The notes: a model not told the origin generated them from the sequence alone. 64,000 bases of DNA from Chitinophagaceae bacterium (GCA_017307755.1 JAFKGQ010000003.1:868001-932000), one strand, 5' to 3'. Shown: positions 24,461-35,400, counted from the first letter of the stretch. Made by a program: numbers and translations.

Positions 24461-26878
24461 ATGATCTCCAATTACCTGAAGGTAGGACTCAGAAGTATCC
24501 TGAAATATAAGACCTTTTCCTTTATCAATGTCTTTGGACTGGCGGCCGCCATGTCGGTGTGCATGCTGATCATGCTCATGCTGGCCGACCAGCGCAGCTA
24601 TGACCAGTTCAATGTGAAAAAGGACCGTATCTATCGGATTCTCAGCGATAAACCCGATCTCAGGCACCCCTATGCCACCAGCCCCTTCCCCCTGGCCGAA
24701 GCATTAAAGAACGATGATCCTATCGTTGAGGAGTCGACCCACCTGTTGGGTGTTGGCGGGGATGCTGTCTATAATAATAGCGCTGCGGAATTGCATGGCT
24801 ATTTTGCAGATGCCGCTTTCTTCAGAGTTTTCAGTTTCCAGCTTGGCATGGGAGATCCGGCAACCGCGCTGCGTGCACCAAACTCCATTGTGCTATCCGC
24901 GGCAACAGCAAAACGGCTGTTCAGGGAAGAAGACCCCATTGGTAAAACCGTGGTCTTTTCAGACCGGGGTCAGGATGGATCCTCCAGACCTGCTTTATGG
25001 GGTAATTATACCATCACCGGCGTACTGGCCGACGTGAGATACAAGTCGCACCTGAACTTTGATGTATTGCTTTCTGCCTCTTCCATCCCCGGGCTGATCG
25101 CAGACAAAAAAATGGGGGATCCCCGGTATGACTGGAAGAACTTTTTCCAGTGTTATACCTATGCTTTGCTAAACCCCGGAAAGACAGGCGCTGATCTGGA
25201 TGCATCCCTGGCCCGGCTGGCCAAACCTTATATCACGGGTATTTCCGATCTGAAGGACTTCAGCATGAAAGGCCAGGTATTGACCGGCATTTCACCGGGT
25301 ATCCTGCTCGGCAATGAGCCGAATATTACACTCCCCAAGGTGGTGTATTATTTTTTGTCGGTCCTGGCCCTGTTTATCATGGTGTCCGCCTGTCTGAACT
25401 ATACCAATCTTTCTATTGCAAGGGCCTTGACCCGAGCCCGGGAGATCGGCATCCGAAAGGTCAACGGCGCAGGTCAGAAAAATATCGTCTTTCAATTTCT
25501 CTGCGAATCTATCCTTACAGCTCTTTTTGCCCTTTTGCTGGCTGTCCTTTTTCTTTTTTTCCTGCGGGCCGCCTTTGTCGGGCTTTGGCTAAACCAATAC
25601 CTGCATTTCGAGCTGCGGGCGGGCTGGCCGATCTATATCGCCTTTATGGCATTCGCACTCCTTATCGGAGTGATCTCAGGGATATACCCGGCTTTTTATC
25701 TTTCCGGCTTCCAGCCGGCAAAAGTGCTCAGAAGCCTGTCAGGTATGCGTTCGGGTAAGCTGGCCGCCCGCAAAGTACTAAGCGTTTTGCAGTTTGCCAT
25801 CTCCCTGATCTTTATTATCTCCGCCACCCTCATTTTTAATCAGTCCACCCATTTTCTAAAATTCCATTATGAATTCAATTCGAAGAATATAGTGAATATA
25901 CCCCTCCAGGGAAATGATTATCGTACGGTGGCCAGAGAACTGAGTACTGTAGGAGGAGTGGATAAGATCTCGGCATGTGACTATATCCCAGTGACGGGAA
26001 GATCAGAAGGCGCAAGTCTGAAAAGAGTAGACGGAAAGGAAAGATATATTTCAGTGAGAGCGCTGCGTATCGATGAAAACTACATCGGCAACCTGCAACT
26101 GCAGCTGCTGGCGGGCAGAAACCTCCCGGCAGGCACCGATACTGGCCGATATGTTTTGCTGAATGAGGCGGGTGTAAAAGCGATGGGCTTTAAAGATCCT
26201 GCCGCTGCTGTCGGCCAGTTCCTGAGGGCGGAAGGCAATGACAGCAGCGCCCTGCAAATAGCCGGCGTGGTCAGGGATTTTCATCTGGGTCTTGACCAGG
26301 ACCAGATCCTGCCGCTGGTGTTACAAAATCTTCCCAACCTCTTTAAATATGTCAACGTCAGGATCGCTGCCGCGGACCTGCGCGGTACCCTTTCGGCACT
26401 GGAAAGGAAATGGAGGACCATCGATCCCTTGCATACCTTTAAATATGATTTTTTTGATGATCAGCTTGCCTCCGCTTCCCAGGGATTTTTTGATATCGTT
26501 TCTATCCTGGGTTATATGGCTTTTATTGCCGTCAGTATTGCCTGTCTGGGTATGCTGGGCATGGCAACCTACACCACCGAACGAAGGATCAAGGAGGTTG
26601 GCATACGCAAAATGCTGGGTGCAAAAGAATGGGGGATCGTGATGCTGCTCTCGAAAGAATTTATACAGGTGCTGGTGTTCGCTGTTCTTATTGCAGGCCC
26701 AATGAGTTATTTCCTCAATAGCATGTGGCTGAACAAATTTCCCAACCGGGTGGCGTTCGGCTGGGGTACGATCCTCTCTGGCATCCTGATCCTGCTTATT
26801 CCGGGGCTGGTATCCATTGGATCTCAAACGCTCCGGGCGGCCAGGCGAAATCTGGTGACTACGCTTAAAACGGAATGA
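24461..26878 (+). CDS. FtsX/MacB-type ABC permease
   Basis: From ATG 24461 the protein has 805 residues. An N-terminal TM (FSFINVFGLAAAMSVCMLIMLML) precedes a MacB_PCD periplasmic domain, an FtsX core of three TM, a second periplasmic domain and a second FtsX core (TTERRIKEVGIRKMLGAKE). No ATPase gene is nearby. The family exports lipoproteins or peptides or transmits mechanical force. A TTG start 36 bases upstream is less likely because MISNYLKVGLRSILKYK is the family start. Confidence 0.88.
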   Translation: MISNYLKVGLRSILKYKTFSFINVFGLAAAMSVCMLIMLMLADQRSYDQFNVKKDRIYRILSDKPDLRHPYATSPFPLAEALKNDDPIVEESTHLLGVGGDAVYNNSAAELHGYFADAAFFRVFSFQLGMGDPATALRAPNSIVLSAATAKRLFREEDPIGKTVVFSDRGQDGSSRPALWGNYTITGVLADVRYKSHLNFDVLLSASSIPGLIADKKMGDPRYDWKNFFQCYTYALLNPGKTGADLDASLARLAKPYITGISDLKDFSMKGQVLTGISPGILLGNEPNITLPKVVYYFLSVLALFIMVSACLNYTNLSIARALTRAREIGIRKVNGAGQKNIVFQFLCESILTALFALLLAVLFLFFLRAAFVGLWLNQYLHFELRAGWPIYIAFMAFALLIGVISGIYPAFYLSGFQPAKVLRSLSGMRSGKLAARKVLSVLQFAISLIFIISATLIFNQSTHFLKFHYEFNSKNIVNIPLQGNDYRTVARELSTVGGVDKISACDYIPVTGRSEGASLKRVDGKERYISVRALRIDENYIGNLQLQLLAGRNLPAGTDTGRYVLLNEAGVKAMGFKDPAAAVGQFLRAEGNDSSALQIAGVVRDFHLGLDQDQILPLVLQNLPNLFKYVNVRIAAADLRGTLSALERKWRTIDPLHTFKYDFFDDQLASASQGFFDIVSILGYMAFIAVSIACLGMLGMATYTTERRIKEVGIRKMLGAKEWGIVMLLSKEFIQVLVFAVLIAGPMSYFLNSMWLNKFPNRVAFGWGTILSGILILLIPGLVSIGSQTLRAARRNLVTTLKTE

Positions 26879-26886
26879 CCCGCCTA

Positions 26887-27819
26887 TCAAAACTTTACCG
26901 CCGGCATTTCAATATAATAAATATCACCTAAGCCATTGCCTGCACTGTGCAACCGGAGGTCAAAGGCCTTCATATCCTCCCGCCCGGGCAACACATCGTT
27001 GATCTTATTCCTGTTACTGCCGAAGAAAAAGAATTTGCCGTCCCTGGTTACTTTACCTCCCCATTCGGTCACGGGGGAGTTGATAGGCTCAGGCAGTTTT
27101 TTTGCTTTGCTCCAGGTCCCATTGACACGGTGGCTGATGTAAAAATCAGCATTGCCCAACCCGTTGGGGTATGTTGCCATAAAGATCAGGTAACTTTCAT
27201 CCGGGGCGATATAAGGTTCATATTCATTGTCGCTTGTGTTGATGGAATCGCCCAGGTTCTCAGGCAGGGTATATTTACCATCGATAAACCTGGAAACATA
27301 AATATCCGCCCGGCCCTTGCCGCCTTTTCGCCCTGAGCCAAAATACAGGTTGCCATTGTCAGCCATGGTGGGAAAATATTCGCTGGCGCTGCTATTGATC
27401 GTGCTATCCAGATGGATGGGTTTTCCCCAGCCACTGGCGGTAAGTTCCGTCTTCCAGATATCCCAGTCAGGTTTTACCGGCTCTCCTTCATTTATAGGCC
27501 GATTGGATACAAAATAAAGCGTTTTCCCATCCCTGGTGACAAAAGGGTCTGCATCTGTATACATACCCGAGAATGAGGCGACCCGGGGTGCGGACCATTT
27601 GCCATTCTTTTTATAAGAGACACAGATAGAGAAAAAACCTGCATCGGGGAACCCCTTTAAAAAATATAAGGTATCACCTGTAGGTGAAAATGCCGGGTGG
27701 GTTTCGTAGTCGCCTGTAGAGATGATCCCTTCCCCGAATATATGCGTCTGCGAGATCACAGACTGGCTAAAGGATTGCATTATCGCAAAAAACAGCAGCG
27801 CAATCGTTCTTTGATCCAT
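26887..27819 (-). CDS. Secreted PD40 beta-propeller protein
   Basis: The protein has 310 residues with a signal peptide (cut near VISQ) and repeated PD40/TolB-type blades: HPAFSPTGDTLYFLK, DPFVTRDGKTLYFVSNRP, YFPTMADNGNLYFGSGR, YEPYIAPDESYLIFM, GGKVTRDGKFFFFGSNR. It probably acts as a binding or scaffold protein in the periplasm or on the surface. It converges on the permease gene. Confidence 0.85.
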   Translation of the reverse strand: MDQRTIALLFFAIMQSFSQSVISQTHIFGEGIISTGDYETHPAFSPTGDTLYFLKGFPDAGFFSICVSYKKNGKWSAPRVASFSGMYTDADPFVTRDGKTLYFVSNRPINEGEPVKPDWDIWKTELTASGWGKPIHLDSTINSSASEYFPTMADNGNLYFGSGRKGGKGRADIYVSRFIDGKYTLPENLGDSINTSDNEYEPYIAPDESYLIFMATYPNGLGNADFYISHRVNGTWSKAKKLPEPINSPVTEWGGKVTRDGKFFFFGSNRNKINDVLPGREDMKAFDLRLHSAGNGLGDIYYIEMPAVKF

Positions 27820-27834
27820 AAGATAAGTTTAAGG

Positions 27835-28446
27835 TCATGCTCTTCTAAAACGGCAGAAAGTAAATGATTGTATTGTATGGAACGGCGTTTTGTGCTTTTC
27901 ATCGATACAATACTCCTTTTCAAAAAAAGGTTGTAATATATCTGTCAACGTATTTTGCGAATATCGTTTTACTGGCAGACCGCTGCATGTTGCCGGTCCG
28001 TCTTCTGCAAACGTTCCGACGATCAATGCTCCAGATGGCAGTATCGCCTCTCCCATCAGTCGGGTATATCGACGGATGCTGTCAGCCTGTGTCACAAAAT
28101 GAAAAACCGCCCGGTCGTGCCAGCAATCGTAATTTCTGGCCGGTACAAAATGAAGGATATCACTTGCGATCCAATGTACCAGCTCTGACCGTTGTCCCAG
28201 CCGGACCTGCGCATTTTTTATCGCAGCAGAGGAAATATCGAGTACGGTGATATCTGTGTATCCCTTTTCCAGCAGGGCATCTACCAAATGGCTGTCGCCA
28301 CCGCCTACATCGATGATGGCGGCATTTTTGGGCAGGTGAAGCTCTTCTATAAATGTCATCGATGTGACAGGATAGGCCTGGTACCAGCTTCTCTGGTCTT
28401 CATTTTTCTGACCAAATATGTTGTCCCAATGTGTCTGTCTATTCAT
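27835..28446 (-). CDS. Class I SAM-dependent methyltransferase
   Basis: The protein has 203 residues. AAIIDVGGGDSHLVDALL is motif I, ITVLDIS follows, and WHDRAVFHFVT is the post-motif typical of small methyltransferases related to TPMT/TehB. The substrate is unknown. It lies 11 bases before the esterase gene's end and 15 bases from the PD40 gene, all on the minus strand. Confidence 0.85.
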   Translation of the reverse strand: MNRQTHWDNIFGQKNEDQRSWYQAYPVTSMTFIEELHLPKNAAIIDVGGGDSHLVDALLEKGYTDITVLDISSAAIKNAQVRLGQRSELVHWIASDILHFVPARNYDCWHDRAVFHFVTQADSIRRYTRLMGEAILPSGALIVGTFAEDGPATCSGLPVKRYSQNTLTDILQPFFEKEYCIDEKHKTPFHTIQSFTFCRFRRA

Positions 28447-28457
28447 ATGTTAGGCTT

Positions 28458-29234
28458 TTACCTTTTCATACTGAACAGCCAGGGTAACAGCTGTGGTTCA
28501 GCGAACACATTTTTCCAGCTGTCATGCCCGACCCCCGGATATTCCGTATAAGTTACCCTGGCCTTTGCGGATTTTAATTCACGCGCCATCAGACGGGAAT
28601 TAGCCACGGGCACGGCAGGGTCTTTGTCGCCGTGAAAGATCCAGATGGGGAATTTCCGGGCATAGAGGTTGATCTTCGCCGGATCGCCCGCGCCGCAGAT
28701 GGGAAATGCAGCTGCAAAAAAATGGGGCTTCCGCCAAAGTATTTCAAAAGTGCCCATTCCTCCCATAGATAATCCTCCGACGTAGATTTTTTTGGTATTT
28801 ACCGTTCCGGCTGCCACCAGTGAATCCAGCAGCTGCATGACCATTTCCATGGGTCTGGCAGGAACGGTGTCGGATAGGAAATGGAATCGCAACGAGTCTT
28901 CGCGGCTGACTGTCAGCCTGGACCAGCCATTGTTTGCAGGACATTGAGGGAATACGACCAGCGCCGGGAATTTCGCTCTGTTGACGGAGTCTGCAAAGAG
29001 GCTGCCTCCCCATTTTAGCTGTGCTGTATTATCGCTGCCCCTTTCTCCTGAACCGTGCAGCAACAGGACCAGAGGGTATTTTTTTGAAGGGTTGTAATCC
29101 AATGGATATTGGATGCGATAGCGTAACGTATCGCCGCCGTTGATAAATTCTTTTTTATCAAAATTCGGATAGTCCTGGGCCATACCCTGGAAGGTTAAAA
29201 TGATCAGGAACAGGATAAAAAGAGCTCTCTTCAT
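28458..29234 (-). CDS. Secreted alpha/beta hydrolase (prolyl-oligopeptidase-like esterase)
   Basis: The protein has 258 residues with a signal peptide ending GMAQ. LLHGSGERGSDN forms the oxyanion region, GLSMGGMGTFE carries the nucleophile Ser, FHGDKDPAVP the Asp, and GVGHDSW the His. Size and motifs fit the single-domain esterases with a PHB-depolymerase/POP fold found in Bacteroidota. It probably cleaves an ester on glycans or small molecules. Confidence 0.85.
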   Translation of the reverse strand: MKRALFILFLIILTFQGMAQDYPNFDKKEFINGGDTLRYRIQYPLDYNPSKKYPLVLLLHGSGERGSDNTAQLKWGGSLFADSVNRAKFPALVVFPQCPANNGWSRLTVSREDSLRFHFLSDTVPARPMEMVMQLLDSLVAAGTVNTKKIYVGGLSMGGMGTFEILWRKPHFFAAAFPICGAGDPAKINLYARKFPIWIFHGDKDPAVPVANSRLMARELKSAKARVTYTEYPGVGHDSWKNVFAEPQLLPWLFSMKR

Positions 29235-29264
29235 AAATGAATTTACGATTTAAACCTCAACTCT

Positions 29265-29798
29265 TTATTTTTTTAATCCTAGTTTAAGAATTGCTTTTTT
29301 AATTTCACTACAGGCTGGACCTAACGCAGCTTCGATAGTACTTCTGACAGGACGTTTGAATTCGACGGTTTTGATCCCGGTCAGATCAGAAGGTATTTTG
29401 GGCGCTGCCAGATGATCGACTATCAAAAAAACTCTTTCCTTCCCAATCGCCCCTGTAAACCATCCAATTTCGTAGATTATATTGTCCCTGGGGCTATTAT
29501 ATCTTATACCCCGCGATTCTGTCAGATCTTCCCCGCATACGAGAAATACGGCGAAATCCGGACTTTTCTCCTTAATGGCTCTTGTTAATGAATCAACGGC
29601 CGACTCATTTATATTGAAAAGCCCCTGATGCCATACCCAGGGCTCACAGATATGTTGTAAGGCGCATTGGACGGCTTCCGCCTTATCCAGGTTTTCGACG
29701 GATGATCCTATGAAAACCAACGGCTGAAGGGCGCTGTCACCGGAAAGCAGACTTTTAAAGATAAACCCGGCTAATTCCTTAGAGGTTATGCTGGTCAT
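29265..29798 (-). CDS. Stand-alone TIR-like nucleotide-binding protein
   Basis: The protein has 177 residues. VFIGSSVENLDKAEAV, WHQGLFNINESAVDSL, PDFAVFLVCGEDLTESRG, SPRDNIIYEIGWFTGAIGKERVFLI and LPSDLTGIKT are the motifs of the PF10137-type TIR domain, found in CBASS/Pycsar effectors and other NAD-cleaving proteins. The likely catalytic Glu is the one in the NIIYEIG motif. There is no sensor domain or cyclase partner. Thirty residues precede the domain. It is divergent from a histidine kinase gene across a 117-base gap with a palindrome. Confidence 0.8.
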   Translation of the reverse strand: MTSITSKELAGFIFKSLLSGDSALQPLVFIGSSVENLDKAEAVQCALQHICEPWVWHQGLFNINESAVDSLTRAIKEKSPDFAVFLVCGEDLTESRGIRYNSPRDNIIYEIGWFTGAIGKERVFLIVDHLAAPKIPSDLTGIKTVEFKRPVRSTIEAALGPACSEIKKAILKLGLKK

Positions 29799-29850
29799 AA
29801 TTCTTTGATTACTAGATTAAGAGCTGCAAAATAAAAGTCTTGTACAATTA

Positions 29851-29868
29851 CGAACTAGAACTAGTTCG
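29851..29868. promoter_or_regulatory. Palindromic operator candidate
   Basis: CGAACTAG-AA-CTAGTTCG is an 8-base perfect inverted repeat with a 2-base centre, midway between the TIR gene and the divergent kinase gene. The LuxR-type regulator encoded downstream is a natural candidate to bind it. Confidence 0.5.
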
Positions 29869-29915
29869 AGCCCCTCAAAAATTATAAGCATTATTTTAGC
29901 TTTACAAATCATGCT

Positions 29916-31235
29916 ATGCCCCCATATTACCCAAGTTTAATTACTCATGTCAGAACCGTCCAAAACATAGGGACCGAAAGTATAAAGGAGGAGGACCAGT
30001 TGAGAAGGGTACACCTGGTAAATACGATCAGCCTGGCTATTGTTTGTCTTACTTTCGTGATAGGAATGAGCTTTTTTTTGCCAACCCGGAAAGCCTCGAT
30101 CCTGGCCCCCGTAGGCATAGAATTTTTTATATCCTTTATTCCGATGTACCTGAACCACAAAAAGAAGTATGTGACCGCCGCCTTACTAATATATCTTACT
30201 CTAAGCATGGCCTCCTTGTATTTCGGCTTATTGTTAAGGACGGTCGTGGAGTTGCAATCGATAGTGTTCCTGCTTCTGCTGATCAATTTCCGACTATTCA
30301 GCGAGCCATTGATCAGGAGAGTTTGCTTCTGTATCGCGATTATTGTACTTGTTGCGCTTGAAGCAAACCAATACATACTGTATGTCGAACCGTTCGCTTT
30401 AAGCGAGCCTTCCTTTATCGTAATTAAAACTTTATTTTTCTTCCAGCTATTTTGTTTAATAGTCATCACCGGCGCCCCTTACATAAAAAGCCATGATTTA
30501 AGCTACAGATTGAAAAGATCCCTGAAAAAAGAAGAAAGCCAAAGCAATGCAAAAAGTGTTTTTATCAGGAACGTTTCACACGAGATACAAGGATCCTTTT
30601 TAGGGATCACAAAGATGTCGCAATCCTTGCGGACGGGAATTGAGAATCACCTGGATGTGAGATCTCTCGCAGACGAACTTATCGAAGCATGCCATACCTA
30701 CAAGCGGATGCTTGTAAATTTATTGGAGTATGCGAAGGTAGATGCCGGTGTGTCGGATAGTGTTTGCATAAGCCGGATAGATATCCGGGCATATGTGAGC
30801 AAAATAATAGGTGTCAATACATATGCCGCAACTGATAAAGGGGTGCAAATACATCTTGTCGTATCGGATGAGATGCCGGAATTTATAAAGAGTGACGAGA
30901 TCATGCTAATGCAAGTACTCAATAATTTGCTGACAAATGCGATAAAGTTTACACGACCCAATAGTAATATCTGTGTTTCAATTGAAAGGGCGGGCGATTG
31001 CTTTCGGATATCTGTCCAGGATGAGGGGGCAGGGATCCCGGAAGAAAAGCTAAAAAGTGTTTTTAACCTGTTTGTGACAGACCGGAATGCCGGGGATAAC
31101 CGGGAAGGTGTGGGATTAGGTTTGTTTATTACCAAACATTTGGTGGAAGATCTCCTGAAAGGCGCTATCACCGTAAAAAGCCAGATGCAGACCGGCACGT
31201 GTTTTCAAGTATCATTACCTTTTGAAATAGAATAA
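29916..31235 (+). CDS. Membrane histidine kinase
   Basis: The protein has 439 residues. Five or six TM spans lie between about 35 and 190, with no extracytoplasmic domain. The H-box NVSHEIQGS (His222) and a full HATPase_c domain (NNLLTNAIKF, DEGAGIPEE, GVGLGLFI) follow. It is 6 bases before the response regulator gene, a clear two-component pair. The signal is probably in or at the membrane. Confidence 0.88.
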   Translation: MPPYYPSLITHVRTVQNIGTESIKEEDQLRRVHLVNTISLAIVCLTFVIGMSFFLPTRKASILAPVGIEFFISFIPMYLNHKKKYVTAALLIYLTLSMASLYFGLLLRTVVELQSIVFLLLLINFRLFSEPLIRRVCFCIAIIVLVALEANQYILYVEPFALSEPSFIVIKTLFFFQLFCLIVITGAPYIKSHDLSYRLKRSLKKEESQSNAKSVFIRNVSHEIQGSFLGITKMSQSLRTGIENHLDVRSLADELIEACHTYKRMLVNLLEYAKVDAGVSDSVCISRIDIRAYVSKIIGVNTYAATDKGVQIHLVVSDEMPEFIKSDEIMLMQVLNNLLTNAIKFTRPNSNICVSIERAGDCFRISVQDEGAGIPEEKLKSVFNLFVTDRNAGDNREGVGLGLFITKHLVEDLLKGAITVKSQMQTGTCFQVSLPFEIE

Positions 31236-31241
31236 TATAAT

Positions 31242-31853
31242 ATGCAACCCAGGATCTTAATAGCTGATGACCACAGTATGGTGAGAAAGGGACTAAAGGC
31301 CTCATTCAAATTTGAAATGGGCTATACAGACGTTGCCGAAGTGTCAAGCTGCAATGGGCTCATGAAAGCGCTTAGGCAGGAAGCATACACTCATCTGGTG
31401 TTGGATATTAATTTATCGGACGGCAGCAGCCTGGAAGTATTGCCCAACATTAAACATTTATATCCCGATCTTAGAATTGCGGTGCTGAGTATGCAACCTA
31501 CCTCCATTTATGCTAAGGTGCTTCAGCAATATGGGGCTCTGTATTTTATAAATAAGGTAGCCCTGGAAGAGGATACGACCAGGTTACTTAGAAGATTCCT
31601 TTCAAATGAGCCGCCGCCCCGTGAACTGTCTAAGGATAACACAACTAATCCTTTTTCAAATTTTACAGCAAGGGAGCTGGAAGTACTTCATTATCTGTTA
31701 AAAGGTTTAAAAACAAATGAAATTGCCAGTAAGCTTGGCTTGATGAAAAGCACGATATCTACAGTCAAGGCCAGGATATTTGAGAAGACGGGGACTAAGA
31801 ACCTCCTGGAGTTGACAACAATGGCTATTTTCTCAAATATTAACGTCGAGTAA
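31242..31853 (+). CDS. NarL/LuxR-type response regulator
   Basis: The protein has 203 residues. The receiver has ADDHS, phospho-acceptor Asp55 (LVLDINLSDG) and FINK; the LuxR HTH follows (FTARELEVLHYLLKGLKTNEIASKLGLMKSTIS). It is coupled to the kinase by a 6-base gap. It may act on the palindrome at 29851-29868, which would place the TIR gene under its control; this is inference. Confidence 0.88.
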   Translation: MQPRILIADDHSMVRKGLKASFKFEMGYTDVAEVSSCNGLMKALRQEAYTHLVLDINLSDGSSLEVLPNIKHLYPDLRIAVLSMQPTSIYAKVLQQYGALYFINKVALEEDTTRLLRRFLSNEPPPRELSKDNTTNPFSNFTARELEVLHYLLKGLKTNEIASKLGLMKSTISTVKARIFEKTGTKNLLELTTMAIFSNINVE

Positions 31854-31872
31854 ATAGATCCCTGATGTAATT

Positions 31873-32397
31873 ATGATTTTGCTGCAATCGATACCGGTGT
31901 CGATTGCGGAAATAAATACATGTTATACGGGAACCCCGGATCGAAATCTGCTTATCTTGTATGTGCGGCCAATGAAAGAGGAAATCGTCCATAGCGCCAT
32001 CGATAACCTGAAAAAAGCAATCCCACTTCATGCAACGTGGAAGCCCCTGCATAATAAGGAGACGGATGGAAGACTTGAGTTGCAAACGACGGGCAGGAAG
32101 TTATGGCTGCACACTGTCATCATAAAAGAAGTAGACGATGATCAATTGAACCAACTCTATAAACTGGCCTGCAGACATCCCTCATTCATCGTCATCGCAC
32201 AAAAAATATCCCCCAAGGTCAAAGAGATTTTCAGACAGATACACCAGGCTTACCTGGAAGAGAACGGCGACATATTTCTCTATCAAAAGAACGTTTGTTT
32301 ACTCATAGACAGGGGTTCTCCCTCTATGCACTCGTTACCGGCATCGATACCGGAAATAAAGTCATCTATACATTTATTCCTTAAAGAAAACTTTTAG
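31873..32397 (+). CDS. AbiEi-like orphan protein
   Basis: The protein has 174 residues. The middle and end (SFIVIAQKISPKVKEIFRQI, YLEENGDIFLYQKNVCLLID) resemble the pattern liVIAqxIxpKxKexLr...YLExnGNIfi in Bacteroidota proteins related to AbiEi-type antitoxins. The C-terminal part of those proteins and the AbiEii nucleotidyltransferase toxin gene are missing. It follows the response regulator by 19 bases and may be co-transcribed. The assignment rests on pattern memory only. Confidence 0.45.
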   Translation: MILLQSIPVSIAEINTCYTGTPDRNLLILYVRPMKEEIVHSAIDNLKKAIPLHATWKPLHNKETDGRLELQTTGRKLWLHTVIIKEVDDDQLNQLYKLACRHPSFIVIAQKISPKVKEIFRQIHQAYLEENGDIFLYQKNVCLLIDRGSPSMHSLPASIPEIKSSIHLFLKENF

Positions 32398-32478
32398 TAA
32401 GATTGTATTGCTTGCAAGACTGCGACAATGCTATTCCTTTATAAATCTCACTTAACAATAATCAAAACTACACAATCA

Positions 32479-35400
32479 ATGAGCAACGAAATATTGAACG
32501 GCAAGCGCTGCGCGATCAGGCGCGTTACCATGCTCCTGGTCTTTTTCATTGCGTCATTCCGGCTGCTTGCACAGGATAAACAGATCACGGGCAGGGTGAC
32601 TGCCGGTGACACCGATAGCGCGCTGGCGGGTGCCTCCGTGACGATCAAAGGGACGAGGATGAGCACTGCTACGGGGACTGATGGGACCTTCAAGCTGACA
32701 GCTCCGCAAAACGCCACGCTGCTGATCACTGCGATCGGGTATGCGCCGCAGGAAATACCCATCAGCGGACGCAGTACATTGGCCATTCGTCTGACGGCTG
32801 ACCCCAAGTCGCTGCAACAAATAGTCGTCGTCGGTTACGGTACGCAAAAGAGAAAAGACGTCTCGGGGTCTATCAGCAGCATATCCGCCGAGCAGATCGC
32901 AAAAGTGCCGGTGACTACTCTTGACCAGGCCATTCAGGGTAGGTCTGCCGGGGTGCAGGTGACAAATAATGACGGCGCCCCCGGCGGCGGTGTGCAGGTA
33001 CAGATACGAGGTGTCGGGAGTTTTAGCAGCAACGACCCGTTGTATGTAGTGGATGGCTATCCCCTCAGCGGTGGTATCAATACGATCAATCCCAGTGATA
33101 TAGCCACTATCGATATCTTAAAGGATGCGTCCGCAACGGCCATTTATGGGAACAGGGCTTCCAATGGGGTTGTGATGATCACTACAAAAAGGGGTAGAAG
33201 GAATGGCACGCAGGTGTCGGTGGATATTGTAACCGCTCTTCAGGCAAAACCCAAGACTTATAAGGTATTGAACGGACCACAATGGGGGGCATTGGCTTTT
33301 CAGCACGCGGCTATCGATGGATATACTGCTTTACCAAATTGGGCTAACGCGGATACCTTGCACACGGCCGACTGGCAGGATGCCGTCTATCAGACAGGAC
33401 TGAGACAGAACTATAATGTCGCCATCCGTGGAGGCAGCGACAAGGTCCAGACAGCTTTTTCCGCCGGGTATTTCAACCAGAAAGGGGTCGTCCTGGGGTC
33501 CACCTACAAGCGGTACAACCTCAGCGGGAACATCGATTATACGGCCACCAGCTGGCTGAAGTCTTCCACGAGCCTAAAATATACGCGGGGTGATACCAAG
33601 CTGCCTTTTGGTACAGGAGGTCAGGGCGCAAGCGCCGGCATTGGCTATTTGTCCAAACTGCCGCCTACGCTGGACGGGGGTAACCTGCTCACCAGCCGGA
33701 TCAAGGATGGGAATGGTAATTATGGATTTTTCAACCCCAATAACCAGGCTGTCAGGAACTGGGGTTCGGGCCCGGTATACATGATCGAGACACAGGACCA
33801 GAAGAACTATACCAATTATTTCCTTGGGTCTACCTCATTGGAGGCCACGATCATCCCGGGTCTTAGGGTAAAGACAAATTTTGGCATCAACACGAACGAC
33901 TACTCTGGCTATTATTACACGCCGCCGGATACCCGTACGCAACAACAGTACGGTATGTCCACGCAGGCGACGGCGGATTTCTATTCCCAGTCTGCGAACA
34001 ATACTTTTGAATGGCTGTGGGAGAATACGGTGGCCTATACGAAGACTTTTGGGGACCATAGCATTGACTTTGTCGCCGGCTTTTCCGCACAGGAGAATAC
34101 CTTCCGGCAGATAGGCGGGCAAGGCACCGGGCTGGCGAGCACTGCATTAAGAAGCTTAGGCGCTCTTCAGACGATTACCAAGGTTTATGGCAACCAGACG
34201 ACCACGACACTGGAATCGCAGTTCGCCCGGTTGAACTACACTTATAAGGACAAATACCTTTTCCAGGCGTCGGTGAGAAGGGACGGTTCGTCCAAATTTG
34301 CCGAAGGTCATCAATATGGGGTATTCCCCTCCGGGTCCGTTGGCTGGCGGATAAAACAGGAGTCCTTCCTCCAGGATGTCTCTGCGATCTCCGATCTTAA
34401 GATCAGGGCCAGCTATGGAGAGATTGGTAACCAGTTGGGTATTCCACCTTTTCAGTACCTGGCGCAATATACTTCGGGTCCCGGTCAGACCGATCAGGGC
34501 AACAATGGATACCCCTTCAACAAGACCTATCAACCAGGCCTGATACTGGCTGCCCTGTCCGACCCTACTCTAAAATGGGAAACCTCTAAACAGACAGACA
34601 TTGGGGTGGATGCGGCTTTTCTGGAAGGCGCTCTTACCCTGACGGTGGATTATTATAAGAAGAAGTCCAAGGACTTCCTGCTCAATCTGCCAATCTCGCC
34701 GCAATCAGGTTTTCCCAACGCCACGAGGAATGTGGGCAGCATCGATAACCATGGTTTTGAGTTCGCCCTGAACTATGGCCATACGGCAGCCGGCGGCTTC
34801 CATTATAATGTCGGATTCAACGTGACCACGGTGAGCAACAAGCTGTTGAGCCTGGTCAGCGGTGTAAATAGTCTTCCCAACCTTTCAGACCTGGGCTTCC
34901 CGACGACGGGGTCCAATAACTGGGGTACTTACAGCAAGACCTATGTCGGCGGTCCCGTGGGTGAATTCTACGGATATAAGTCGGCCGGTATATTCCAGAC
35001 ACAAAAAGAGATAGATGACCTGAATGCGATAGCCCAGGCTAAATACGGTGTTAACTATCAGCCTACCAATGGTCCCGCCAAGAGCGCGGTACCCGGCGAC
35101 CGGAAATTTGTAGATATCAACCACGATGGGAGGATCACTGCGGACAGCGACCAGGTGGCCCTTGGCAGCCCAATCCCAAAATTTTATGGCGGAGTGACCT
35201 TTGATGCCAGCTATAAGAACTGGGATATCAGCATCTTTTTCTATGGCACCTATGGGAATAAGATCTACAATTACCAGCAGCGGACGCTGGAAAGCTTTGG
35301 CACTTCCACGGGGTCTGTCGGTCTGGAGAACATCGGTCTGAAATATTTTCAAGGGGCCTGGACGTCTACCAACCCTTCCAACCGATATGCCAGGATCGAT

